A stretch of 56,367 nucleotides of DNA. Source: Mycolicibacterium porcinum (GTDB lineage Bacteria > Actinomycetota > Actinomycetes > Mycobacteriales > Mycobacteriaceae). Where the stretch lies: NCBI GenBank assembly GCA_001942045.1, contig MSTD01000041.1, forward strand, positions 1 through 56,367. The letters run 5' to 3'. The notes beneath the pieces are model-generated. The model saw only the letters and a list, made by a program, of their open reading frames with translations. It searched no databases and was not told where the DNA came from. Positions 27,021-35,400 of the stretch are shown here, in pieces; the first letter of the stretch is position 1, and the number at the start of each line of letters is the position of its first letter. A program made the translations under genes and the position numbers.

Positions 27021-27836
27021 GTGGGCCACTCTCATGGGGTGTCCTCACCACAAGAGAAGTCATGGCGTGCCGGGCGGTTCTGGTGGGACTGTGCCCAGGC
27101 CGAAACGAGTGCCCATCCGCTGCGTGCAGTGATCCTGGACCTCGATGCGTTGTCGGATCTCGACGTCGACGGCCACCGCGTCGTCTTCAACGCCGCATTC
27201 GCCGCGCACGGTCTGCCCATCGAGTGGGGGGTCTCCCGTTACCGGCAGCTGCTCGCGCTGCACGACGAACGCCAGCGGGTCGCCGCCGAGCTGCGCAAGC
27301 GGTGCGTCGGCCCGGAGTGCGACGTCCTCACCGAGGTGCTCGCCGACGAGATCTGCATGACCAAGGACCTGATGTTCGACGAGATGATCCTCGACGCCGG
27401 CCTGACGCCGCGGCCGGGTCTGGAGGATCTGATGAACGACGCATTCCTGGCCGGGCTGCCGGTCGGGGTGGTCGCCGCCGGGCGCCGGCGCTGGGCCGAA
27501 CCGCTGGTGCGCCAGCTGGTCGGTGAGGGCCTGGTGGAAACCGTCGTCACCACCGATGACGTGAGCGAGACCGGGGCCGAGCTGTACCGGCACGCCCTGG
27601 CCGAACTGGGAGTGGCCGGCCACGACGCGTTGGCCGTGGCGGGCTCGGGTGCGGGCCTGCGCGCTGCCAACGGTGCCGGGATGGCCAGCGTGCTCATCGA
27701 CCCTGACGCCGGGCCCGGATCATATTCCGCCGTCGCGGTCCGGCCGGACTTCGCCGGCGCCGACGCGCTGCGCCTGCCGATGTGTCAGCGCCTGCACAGC
27801 CAGTGGTGGGCTCAGCGCAGCCCGTCCGCTGCGTAA
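27021..27836 (+). CDS. HAD-superfamily hydrolase-like protein with degenerate active site
   Basis: Up to 271 residues; GTG 27021 is the first start and GTG 27039 is also possible. The Rossmann-like order fits beta-phosphoglucomutase-type HADs: AVILDLDALSDLDVDGH (motif I DxD kept), a cap region, then VGVVAAGRRRW where motif II Ser/Thr is expected, SETGAELYRHALAELG where motif III Lys is expected, and VAGSGAGLRAANGAGM where the motif IV acidic pair is expected. Motifs II-IV therefore look mutated, so phosphatase activity is doubtful. It diverges from the response regulator gene. Confidence 0.75.
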   Translation: MGHSHGVSSPQEKSWRAGRFWWDCAQAETSAHPLRAVILDLDALSDLDVDGHRVVFNAAFAAHGLPIEWGVSRYRQLLALHDERQRVAAELRKRCVGPECDVLTEVLADEICMTKDLMFDEMILDAGLTPRPGLEDLMNDAFLAGLPVGVVAAGRRRWAEPLVRQLVGEGLVETVVTTDDVSETGAELYRHALAELGVAGHDALAVAGSGAGLRAANGAGMASVLIDPDAGPGSYSAVAVRPDFAGADALRLPMCQRLHSQWWAQRSPSAA

Positions 27837-27850
27837 GCCAGCTGGGGGGC

Positions 27851-27915
27851 TCGCGTTCGTAACGTGGCGGCGGTGAAACTCGGCGGTTTCTGGCGCCACC
27901 ACGTTACGAACGCGA
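27851..27915. terminator. Long nested hairpin between convergent genes
   Basis: A perfect 17-base inverted repeat (27851-27867 with 27899-27915) encloses 31 bases that contain a second small stem (GAAAC at 27875 with GTTTC at 27886). It fills the gap between the convergent HAD-like gene and mmsB. A bidirectional terminator is the simplest reading, although arms this long may belong to a dispersed repeat family. Confidence 0.6.
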
Positions 27916-27921
27916 CGAGAA

Positions 27922-28794
27922 TCAGCTGCGGAGCGTCTCGATCACCGCACTGAAGTCCTTGTCGGCATGGTCAACCGCGAACTTCGAGTAGATCTCGGCC
28001 GCGTGCGTGCCCAGCGGCGCCGACGAACCGGTGGATTCCACGGCCGCCATCGCCAGGCCCAGGTCTTTGTTCATCAGTGCGGTGGCGAATCCCGGCTTGA
28101 AGTCATTGTTGGCCGGGGAGGTCGGAACCGGTCCTGGCACCGGGCAATTCACCTGCACGGCCCAGCAGTTGCCGGTCGCCCCGGTGATCACGTCGAACAA
28201 GGCCTGTTTGTCCAGGCCAAGCTTCTCGGCCAGCACGAACGCCTCGCCGACCGCGATCTGCTGCACGGCCAGCACCATGTTGTTGCACACCTTGGCGGCC
28301 TGCCCGGCACCACTGGCGCCACAGTGAATGATCTTGCCCGCCATGGGTTCCAGCACCGGACGGCCTCGTTCGACAGCTTCGTCCTCACCGCCCACCATGA
28401 ACGCCAGCGTGCCCGCGACCGCACCCTTCACCCCGCCGGACACCGGGGCGTCGAGTTGGGCGAAGCCGTGCTCGAGGGCGAGCTTGTGCACCTCGCGGGC
28501 GTCGTCGACGGAGATCGTCGAGCTGTCGATGAACAGGGCTCCCTCGGCGGCTGCGGGCAGCACCTCGGCATAACAGCTCTTCACCAACGCACCGTTGGGC
28601 AGCATGGTGATCACCACATCGGCACCGGCCACGGCGTCGGCGCCGGTGGGGAAGACGTTGACGCCGTTGGCCTTCGCCGCCTCCTGCGCGGCCGAAACCG
28701 GGTCGAAGCCGCGCACGCTGTGCCCGGCGGTCACCAGATTGGCGGCCATCGGCCCGCCCATGTTGCCAAGCCCCAAGAACGCGATCGTGCTCAC
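27922..28794 (-). CDS. mmsB: 3-hydroxyisobutyrate dehydrogenase
   Basis: A 290-residue NAD-dependent beta-hydroxyacid dehydrogenase of valine catabolism, oxidising 3-hydroxyisobutyrate to methylmalonate semialdehyde. Motifs: N-terminal FLGLGNMGGPMAANL, the substrate-binding DAPVSGGVKGA, and the catalytic Lys in SGAGQAAKVCNNM. It is the last gene of the mmsA / acyl-CoA dehydrogenase / mmsB operon, 10 bases after the dehydrogenase. Confidence 0.95.
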   Translation of the reverse strand: MSTIAFLGLGNMGGPMAANLVTAGHSVRGFDPVSAAQEAAKANGVNVFPTGADAVAGADVVITMLPNGALVKSCYAEVLPAAAEGALFIDSSTISVDDAREVHKLALEHGFAQLDAPVSGGVKGAVAGTLAFMVGGEDEAVERGRPVLEPMAGKIIHCGASGAGQAAKVCNNMVLAVQQIAVGEAFVLAEKLGLDKQALFDVITGATGNCWAVQVNCPVPGPVPTSPANNDFKPGFATALMNKDLGLAMAAVESTGSSAPLGTHAAEIYSKFAVDHADKDFSAVIETLRS

Positions 28795-28804
28795 TCAAGT
28801 CTCC

Positions 28805-29965
28805 CTATCCGGTGGAGCGGGCCCTGGACGCTTCAGAGCGACCGATGACCACGCGCATGATTTCGTTGGTTCCCTCAAGGATGCGGTGCACCCGCAGATC
28901 CCGGACGATTTTCTCCAGACCGTATTCGCGCAGATACCCGTAGCCGCCGTGCAACTGCAGCGCCTGATCGGCCACCTCGAAGCACTTGTCGGTGACATAC
29001 AGCTTGGCCATCGCACACAACGTCACCTTGTCGGGATGGTTGGCATCCAGTGCGGAGGCCGCCCGCCACAACATGTTTCGCGATGTCTCCAGGCCGGTCG
29101 CCATATCGGCCAAGGTGAACCGGATCGTGGGCTCATCGAGCAGGGGCCCGCCGAACGCCTGGCGGTCGGCGAGGTAGCCGACTGCCTTGTCGTAGGCGGC
29201 CTGTGCACCGCCGAGCGAGCAGGCGGCGATGTTGATCCGCCCGCCGTTCAGACCGTTCATCGCGATCCCGAAGCCGGTGCCCTCGGTGCTGCCCAGCAGG
29301 GCCTCGGCCGGAACCCGCACACCCTCGAAGATCACCTGCGCGGTGGGCTGGGCGTTCCAGCCCATCTTCTGTTCCTGTGCGCCGAAACTGAGTCCGGGCG
29401 TGTCCTTTTCGACCACAAAGGCCGAGATGCCCTTCGGGCCGTCGGCACCGGTACGGGCCATCACCACGTACACGTCGGAGCTACCGGCCCCGGAGATGAA
29501 CTGCTTGACCCCGTCGAGGACGTAATCGCTGCCGTCGCGGACGGCCCTGGTCCGTAGGGCCGCGGCGTCCGAGCCGGCCCCCGGTTCGGTGAGGCAGTAG
29601 CTGGCGATGGCTTCCATCGACGCCAGCCTGGGCACCCAGGTCTTGCGCTGCTCCTCGGTGCCGAAGCTGTCCACCATCCATGCGCACATGTTGTGGATGG
29701 ACAGGAACGCCGCCAGGGTGGGATCGGCGGCGGCGAGTGCCTCGAAGATACGTACCGCATCCAGTCGGCGCAGCCCGCTGCCGCCCGCGTCCTCACCGCA
29801 GTAGATGGCGCCCATGCCGAGTTCGGCCGCCTCGCGCAACACGTCGGTGGGGAAGTGATGGGTCTCATCCCATTCCAACGCGTATGGCGCGATGCGCTTT
29901 TCGGCGAACGCGGCCGCCGTCTCGGCGATCACGCGCTCGTCTTCGTCCAGGTCGTACAGATTCAC
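28805..29965 (-). CDS. Acyl-CoA dehydrogenase, probable isobutyryl-CoA dehydrogenase
   Basis: About 386 residues. Family segments: ALEWDETHHFPTDVL, AIYCGEDAGGSGLRRLD, CLTEPGAGSDAAALRT and FISGAGSSDVYVV, with the catalytic Glu in RILEGTNEIMRVV near the C-terminus. FAD-dependent oxidation of isobutyryl-CoA to methacrylyl-CoA is inferred from the operon with mmsA and mmsB (as for fadE9, Rv0752c). I prefer GTG 29965, which has GAGGAGAAG at a good distance; TTG 29989 is in frame upstream. Confidence 0.93.
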   Translation of the reverse strand: MNLYDLDEDERVIAETAAAFAEKRIAPYALEWDETHHFPTDVLREAAELGMGAIYCGEDAGGSGLRRLDAVRIFEALAAADPTLAAFLSIHNMCAWMVDSFGTEEQRKTWVPRLASMEAIASYCLTEPGAGSDAAALRTRAVRDGSDYVLDGVKQFISGAGSSDVYVVMARTGADGPKGISAFVVEKDTPGLSFGAQEQKMGWNAQPTAQVIFEGVRVPAEALLGSTEGTGFGIAMNGLNGGRINIAACSLGGAQAAYDKAVGYLADRQAFGGPLLDEPTIRFTLADMATGLETSRNMLWRAASALDANHPDKVTLCAMAKLYVTDKCFEVADQALQLHGGYGYLREYGLEKIVRDLRVHRILEGTNEIMRVVIGRSEASRARSTG

Positions 29966-30004
29966 AGGGCCGGTCTTCTCCTCGCGCAAGCGCTCGTCGG
30001 TGCG

Positions 30005-31525
30005 CTACTTCATGGTCGGGATGACGAACTCGGCGCCATCCTTGATGCCCGACGGCCACCGCTCGGTGACGGTCTTGGTCTTGGTGTAGAACAGGATCGA
30101 ATGCGGCCCGTGCTGGTTGAGGTCGCCGAATCCGGACCGCTTCCAGCCGCCGAAGGTGTGGTAGGCCACCGGAACCGGGATCGGCACGTTGACACCGACC
30201 ATGCCGACCTGCACGCGAGACACAAAGTCGCGCGCGGCGTCGCCGTCACGGGTGAAGATCGCGACGCCGTTGCCGTACTCGTGCTCGGACGGCAGCTTGA
30301 GGGCCTCTTCGTAGTCGTGGGCGCGAACGATGCACAGGACCGGGCCGAAGATCTCGTCGGTGTAGATCGACATGTCGGTGGTGACGTTGTCGAACAGGGT
30401 GGGGCCGATGAAGTAGCCCTTCTCGAGGCTGGCGTCGCCGAAAGTCAGCTCGTTGCTGGCCCGTTCGCGACCATCGACGACGAGCTCGGCGCCCGCCTCG
30501 ACGCCCTGGCCGATGTAGTCGCGGACCCGTTCGAGGGCCGCGCCGGTGACGAGTGGCCCGTAATCGGCCTTGGGGTCGAGGCTGTGCCCGACGCGGAGTT
30601 GGTTGATGCGCTCTACCAACCGGTTCCGCAGCCGGTTGGCAGTTTCTTCGCCCACCGGGACGGCGACGCTGATGGCCATGCAGCGCTCGCCCGCGCTGCC
30701 ATAGCCGGCGCCGATCAGCGCATCGACGGCCTGGTCCAGATCGGCGTCGGGCATCACGATCATGTGGTTCTTGGCGCCGCCGAAGCACTGCGCGCGCTTA
30801 CCGTGCGCGGCCGCGCCCGAGTAGATGTACTGCGCGATGTCGGAGCTGCCGACGAAGCCGACTGCCTTGATGTCGGGGTGCGCGAGGATCGCGTCGACGG
30901 CTTCCTTGTCGCCCTGCACCACCTGGAACACGCCGGCAGGCAGCCCGGCCTCGATGAACAGCTCGGCCAGGCGCAGGGGAACCGAGGGGTCGCGCTCAGA
31001 AGGCTTGAGCACGAACGCGTTTCCGCATGCCAGCGCGGGGCCGGCCTTCCACAGCGGGATCATGGCCGGGAAGTTGAACGGGGTGATGCCCGCGACCACG
31101 CCCAGCGGCTGGCGGATCGAATAGACGTCGATGCCGGTGCCCGCGCCCTCGGTGAACTCGCCCTTGAGCAGGTGCGGGATACCCACCGAGAATTCGATGA
31201 CCTCCAGGCCACGCTGGATGTCGCCGTGCGAGTCGGCGACGGTCTTGCCGTGCTCGAGGCTCAGCATCTGGGCGAGTTCGTCGGCGTGCTGGTTCACCAG
31301 CTCGATGAACTTCATCAGCACCCGGGCGCGGCGCTGCGGGTTGTAGGCGGCCCATTCCTTCTGGGCCTCGACGGCGCCGGCGACCGCGGCGTCCACATCG
31401 GCGGTCGAGGCCAGGGCCACCTGTGCCTGCACCTCGCCGGTGCTGGGGTTCAGCACGTCGGCGGTGCGGGTGGAGCCGGCGGTGGTGCGCTGGCCGTTGA
31501 TGAAGTGGGGGATCTGAGTGGTCAT
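30005..31525 (-). CDS. mmsA: Methylmalonate-semialdehyde dehydrogenase (CoA-acylating)
   Basis: A 506-residue aldehyde dehydrogenase forming propionyl-CoA from methylmalonate semialdehyde. NAD-site and family segments: PFNFPAMIPLWKAGPALACG, VGSSDIAQYIYS, and the catalytic Cys in YGSAGERCMAISVAVPVG (about C282). ATG 31525 gives the normal family N-terminus (MTTQIPHFINGQRT); the open frame continues upstream to 31588. First gene of the valine operon, divergent from the VapBC-like pair. Confidence 0.96.
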   Translation of the reverse strand: MTTQIPHFINGQRTTAGSTRTADVLNPSTGEVQAQVALASTADVDAAVAGAVEAQKEWAAYNPQRRARVLMKFIELVNQHADELAQMLSLEHGKTVADSHGDIQRGLEVIEFSVGIPHLLKGEFTEGAGTGIDVYSIRQPLGVVAGITPFNFPAMIPLWKAGPALACGNAFVLKPSERDPSVPLRLAELFIEAGLPAGVFQVVQGDKEAVDAILAHPDIKAVGFVGSSDIAQYIYSGAAAHGKRAQCFGGAKNHMIVMPDADLDQAVDALIGAGYGSAGERCMAISVAVPVGEETANRLRNRLVERINQLRVGHSLDPKADYGPLVTGAALERVRDYIGQGVEAGAELVVDGRERASNELTFGDASLEKGYFIGPTLFDNVTTDMSIYTDEIFGPVLCIVRAHDYEEALKLPSEHEYGNGVAIFTRDGDAARDFVSRVQVGMVGVNVPIPVPVAYHTFGGWKRSGFGDLNQHGPHSILFYTKTKTVTERWPSGIKDGAEFVIPTMK

Positions 31526-31663
31526 GGCGTTCCGTCCCAAGAGAGATGCGCAGTTATGTGGCTCGGGGCATACCCGAGATACTTGCATATCCTAGTAATG
31601 GTGTGAGCCGCGCCGCAAGGGGTTGTGAGTTGGAGACTTTGGCCGGGTGTCAGTCGGGGGTCG

Positions 31664-31677
31664 GTATGCTGGCATAC
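31664..31677. promoter_or_regulatory. Palindrome GTATGC-tg-GCATAC at the antitoxin start, probable VapB operator
   Basis: A perfect six-base inverted repeat with a two-base centre directly abutting the GTG start of the antitoxin gene and covering its alternative ATG start. Toxin-antitoxin complexes usually repress their own operon at such sites. A related GCATA element occurs near 31590 (TTGCATATC). Confidence 0.6.
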
Positions 31678-31905
31678 GTGAAGCGGACAACGGTCAAGAT
31701 TCCTGACGCGCTGGATGCTCGCCTGCGGCACGAGGCTGAGCGACGGAATATGACCATTTCGGAGATCAGCCGTGAAGCACTCGAGGCGTACCTCGGCATG
31801 CCCGGCGGCCGTCGGCGCCTGAACGCTGCCGCTTCCGGCCGTAGCGGTCGTAGCGATGTCTCCGAACGTATCGAAGAGATTCTGGCCGCCGAGGTCGGAC
31901 AATAG
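31678..31905 (+). CDS. VapB-like ribbon-helix-helix antitoxin
   Basis: 75 residues from GTG 31678, or 79 from ATG 31666, which has a GGGGG stretch six bases ahead. The N-terminus KRTTVKIPDALDARLRHEA and MTISEISREALEAYLG form a ribbon-helix-helix DNA-binding domain of the CopG/VapB type. The C-terminal tail (SDVSERIEEILAAEVGQ) would wrap the toxin. Its TAG stop sits at the beginning of the PIN-domain frame. A palindrome covers the start region. Confidence 0.82.
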   Translation: MKRTTVKIPDALDARLRHEAERRNMTISEISREALEAYLGMPGGRRRLNAAASGRSGRSDVSERIEEILAAEVGQ

Positions 31906-32318
31906 CCGCAATCGTCGTCGATGCAGGCCCCCTGTACGCCTACGTCGACGCCGACGACGCACACCATGCGTCGTCGCTGGAGCTGCTGCAGACCCATCCG
32001 GGCCCGTTGATCGTCCCGACGCTCGTCATCACCGAGGTGGTCTACCTACTGGGTACGCGGCTGGGCGCCGAATCGGAAGTGCGATTTCTCGGCGACTTGG
32101 CCGACGGTGCGTTCGCCGTAGAGCCAGTGGCGGCAGGAGATTGGCTGCGGATCGCCGAACTCGTTGCGCGGTACCGAGACCTGCCGCTTGGCGCCGTAGA
32201 CGCCTCAGTGGTGACCACTGCAGAGCGGTTGGGCGTCGATGAGGTCGCGACGGTCGACCACCGTCACTTCAGTGTCGTCCGTCCGCGCCACGTCGAGGCC
32301 TTCACTCTCCTGCCGTGA
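31902..32318 (+). CDS. VapC-like PIN-domain ribonuclease toxin, start codon unclear
   Basis: About 138 residues of PIN domain. All four acidic residues are present: AIVVDAGPLYAY, VITEVVYLLG, LGAVDASVV and VATVDHRHF, so the nuclease appears intact. VapC toxins cut tRNA or rRNA. The frame has no ATG, GTG, TTG or CTG between the TAG at 31851-31853 and the first Asp. The first candidates are ATA 31902, overlapping the antitoxin stop, or ATC 31911. TTG 32007 would remove the first catalytic Asp. Noncanonical initiation, a lost start, or a sequence error are all possible. Confidence 0.75.
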   Translation: MAAIVVDAGPLYAYVDADDAHHASSLELLQTHPGPLIVPTLVITEVVYLLGTRLGAESEVRFLGDLADGAFAVEPVAAGDWLRIAELVARYRDLPLGAVDASVVTTAERLGVDEVATVDHRHFSVVRPRHVEAFTLLP

Positions 32319-32469
32319 ATACCCGGAGCCAGTGTGGTTGTTTCACGGTCATGTCGCAGTTCTTCCGAACCGGCTGTGCCGCAATATCATTCGGCGGCCA
32401 TTTCCGGGCGCAAACCGCTTCCGCACGTCGAGGTGCGGTCGGGGGAGCCGGCAGCACAGCGTCGGTGGA

Positions 32470-35400
32470 TCACTCGTGTGCGTCCGCCGGGCACGTGGGC
32501 TGGTAATCGATTTCCGGCGACACCCACTCGTCCCATTCGGCTTCTGTCATGTTGGCGGTGAGCTTGTGGCAGAGCTCGTCGGCCCATTTGTCGGGGCCGG
32601 GCCACAGCACCCAGCCGTCCTCTCCTTGAGAGACGATGTAATTCCCGTCGGCGGTGAAATCCACACTGATCACTTGGCCTTCGTGGCCGGCTAGTGGTTT
32701 GCCGAGCGGCCGGCCAGTCTGGGCTTCTCGCAACTGTAGATTCAACGTCTGAGCGTCGTTGGACACGACGTAGTCGCCGTCGGGACTGAAGGCGATACTA
32801 GTGATGGTTGTCTGGCCCGATGGGTTCACGATCCATGGTTCACCGATGGGCTGCCCCGTCGTCACATCGTGCAACCGCAGGCCGTTGACCGTAGCGACCA
32901 GGATTCGTTGACCATCCGGGCTGATCGCGGCGGCCGAGATCGGACCTTGGGGTTCGCCGTCCGTGAGGTTCGCCCCGAGGTCGCTGACGCGGCCGCCACG
33001 GTTGGACAGGGGTGGCCCGGCGAGCTTGCCGGTTTCGGTGTCCCAGACCCGGACAGCCGATGGTGTTATTTCGGGTGAGTCGAAAACATTGCCTGTCTCG
33101 CCCACCTTGTCGTGGTCACCGGCCCCAAGATGCATCGGAGCCACGGTGATCAGCCGACGTCCGTCGGCGCTGAATCCGACGCTGTTGACCAGACCCTCGT
33201 CGCTGTGCAGGTCGGTGCCCCGGGGAGGGGCCGTCGCGATATCCCAGACCCAGACGTCGGAGTCGACGACGAGGGCAGCCAGCCGATGACCGTCCAGGCT
33301 GAACGACAGCCTTGTAATCGCGTTGTCGGGTCCCGTGAGGGCAGGACCGTCGGACTCGCCGGTCTCCGCTTTCCAAATCCGGATCGCGCCATCGGCTCCA
33401 TCTGCGGACGCGATGGCCTTCCCATCCGGTCGCCATGCCAGCGCGGAAACCGGACCGCGATGGCCGGTCGAAATCGTGCGGAAATGTTCGCGGGTGTCCA
33501 TCCGCCACAGTGCAATATCGGATTGATTGTTCACGTCACGAGTCGCGACGACACCCCCGTCCGGACTGACGGCCGCGGGCAGGGACCACGACCCGTCCAC
33601 GGTGGGACCCGGCAGCCACGTCCCTATCGATCGATCGGGTTTCGCAGACCACACGTGGATTGTGTTGTCTCCGGCGCTGATGATTCGGGTGCCATCACGG
33701 CTGAAGACCAGGGTATTAATAGGCCCTGTGTGACCGCTCAAACGTGACCCGACCTCCGCGCCGGTGTTCGTGTCACGCACGCGGATCGTACCGTCGGAAT
33801 AACCAACAGCGACGCGTTGCCCGTCGGGGCTGAACGCCAAACTGTAACCACCATAACCGAATTCGATCTTCCCATCGATGACAGGCTGACCCGATGCGTC
33901 GTCGGTGATGCGTAGTTGCGTGGCGGGCCCGAACCCTGTGCGGATGCCGTCGGCATTGCTCACCTCGTCCGGAGACTCTTGTCCGACCAGAATGCTCAGC
34001 GATGCGATGCGTCGGTCGTCCGGGCTGAAAGCCACGGCGACGACTGAGCCCTTGTGGGAGGGCAGAGGCGGACCCGTCGGCAGGCCCGTGTTGACATCCC
34101 ACATCCGCACGGTGCCGTCTTGCGCGGCGGTCACCAACCGGGAACGGTCGCGGCTGAACGCGGCCGCCGATACCCGGCTGTCGTGTGCACGGATCGGCTT
34201 GCCCACCGGCTTACTTCGTGCCACGTCCCACAACTGGACCATGCCGTCGCCGAAACCGGTGGCGAGCAGTTCGCCATCGTCGCTCATCGTGACAGCCCCG
34301 CGGTCAGGGTCGTAAACACCCGTGAGCACGCGAACTGCGACACCGGTAGCGGCATCCCATATGCGGACGGTCTTGTCGCTACCGGCGGACGCGATCCAGC
34401 GCCCATCCCGCACATAGGCCGCTCCAGCTGCCCCCGAGTGTCCGGTTAGCGGATCGCCCTTCGACTCGCCGGATTCGAGATCCCATCTGCGAATGACACC
34501 ATCGTTTCCGGATGATACGAACTGCCGCCCATCATGACTGACATCGACGTTGGTGACGGTCGTCGGTACGGTGATCACTCGTAGTAACCGCCGGGTATCG
34601 ATCAGCGTGTTCAGCAGGGAGTCCGGATCTGCGCCGGGCTCCAGTTTCTCGGCGGCCAATGTCTGGAGGAGCGCGCGCCGGTCACCGCCCAGTCGTGCAT
34701 CAACGAGCATCGCCCGCGCCTGTCCGACAGCGTTTGACGCGATCGCCCGCTTGGCTACACCGCGGGCGCGCTGTTCGGCGTCCCGTGCTTGCTTGAAGCT
34801 GAAACCGGCGACGACCGCAACGAGAACGATCACGGCCAGCAGTGCCAGAATCTGCGAGCGACGCCGCAACAACCGCGCCTCGGCTTCAGCCGCCATCTTT
34901 TCGTGTTCGAGTTTGCGGTTCACTCGGCGCCGCGACGCCAGCAGGAATTCACCGGCCGGGTTGAGCCGCGCCCCGAATCCCGGTTGTGCACTCAAGGTTT
35001 CGGCATCCTCCAGCCGTGTACCGTCGAAAAGCCACTCGTCGCGGTTACCGCTGCGCTCCCACGCGGCCACGGCCCTTTCGAGCGCATCGGCTTCGCGCAG
35101 CTCCGAGGCTTCGGCGCGTAGCCATTCCGCCAGCTCGTCCCACTGGTGCAGAAGGCTCTCCAACGCCACTTCGACGACGACCTGCCCCTCACGCTCGCCC
35201 TTGACCAGCAGCCGCCGGCCGACAAATGCGTTCAACAGGGAGTGGCTCTCCTCGGGCAGGTCGGCCCAGCGGGCGATGCGGCGCATTGGTTGATCGGTGT
35301 CCGAGTTCACCGTCGCCAACCAGGGAATGAAGGCGTCGTGCAACCGATGCAGTTGCTGGGAGCGCTCCGCAGGATCCCCCGACAGCAGGTTGTCGATCTC

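Noticed and set aside
29693..31606. Plus-strand open frame of 637 codons opposite the valine operon
   Set aside because: Entirely antisense to mmsA and the acyl-CoA dehydrogenase, whose family motifs are unmistakable; the composition is that of a shadow frame.
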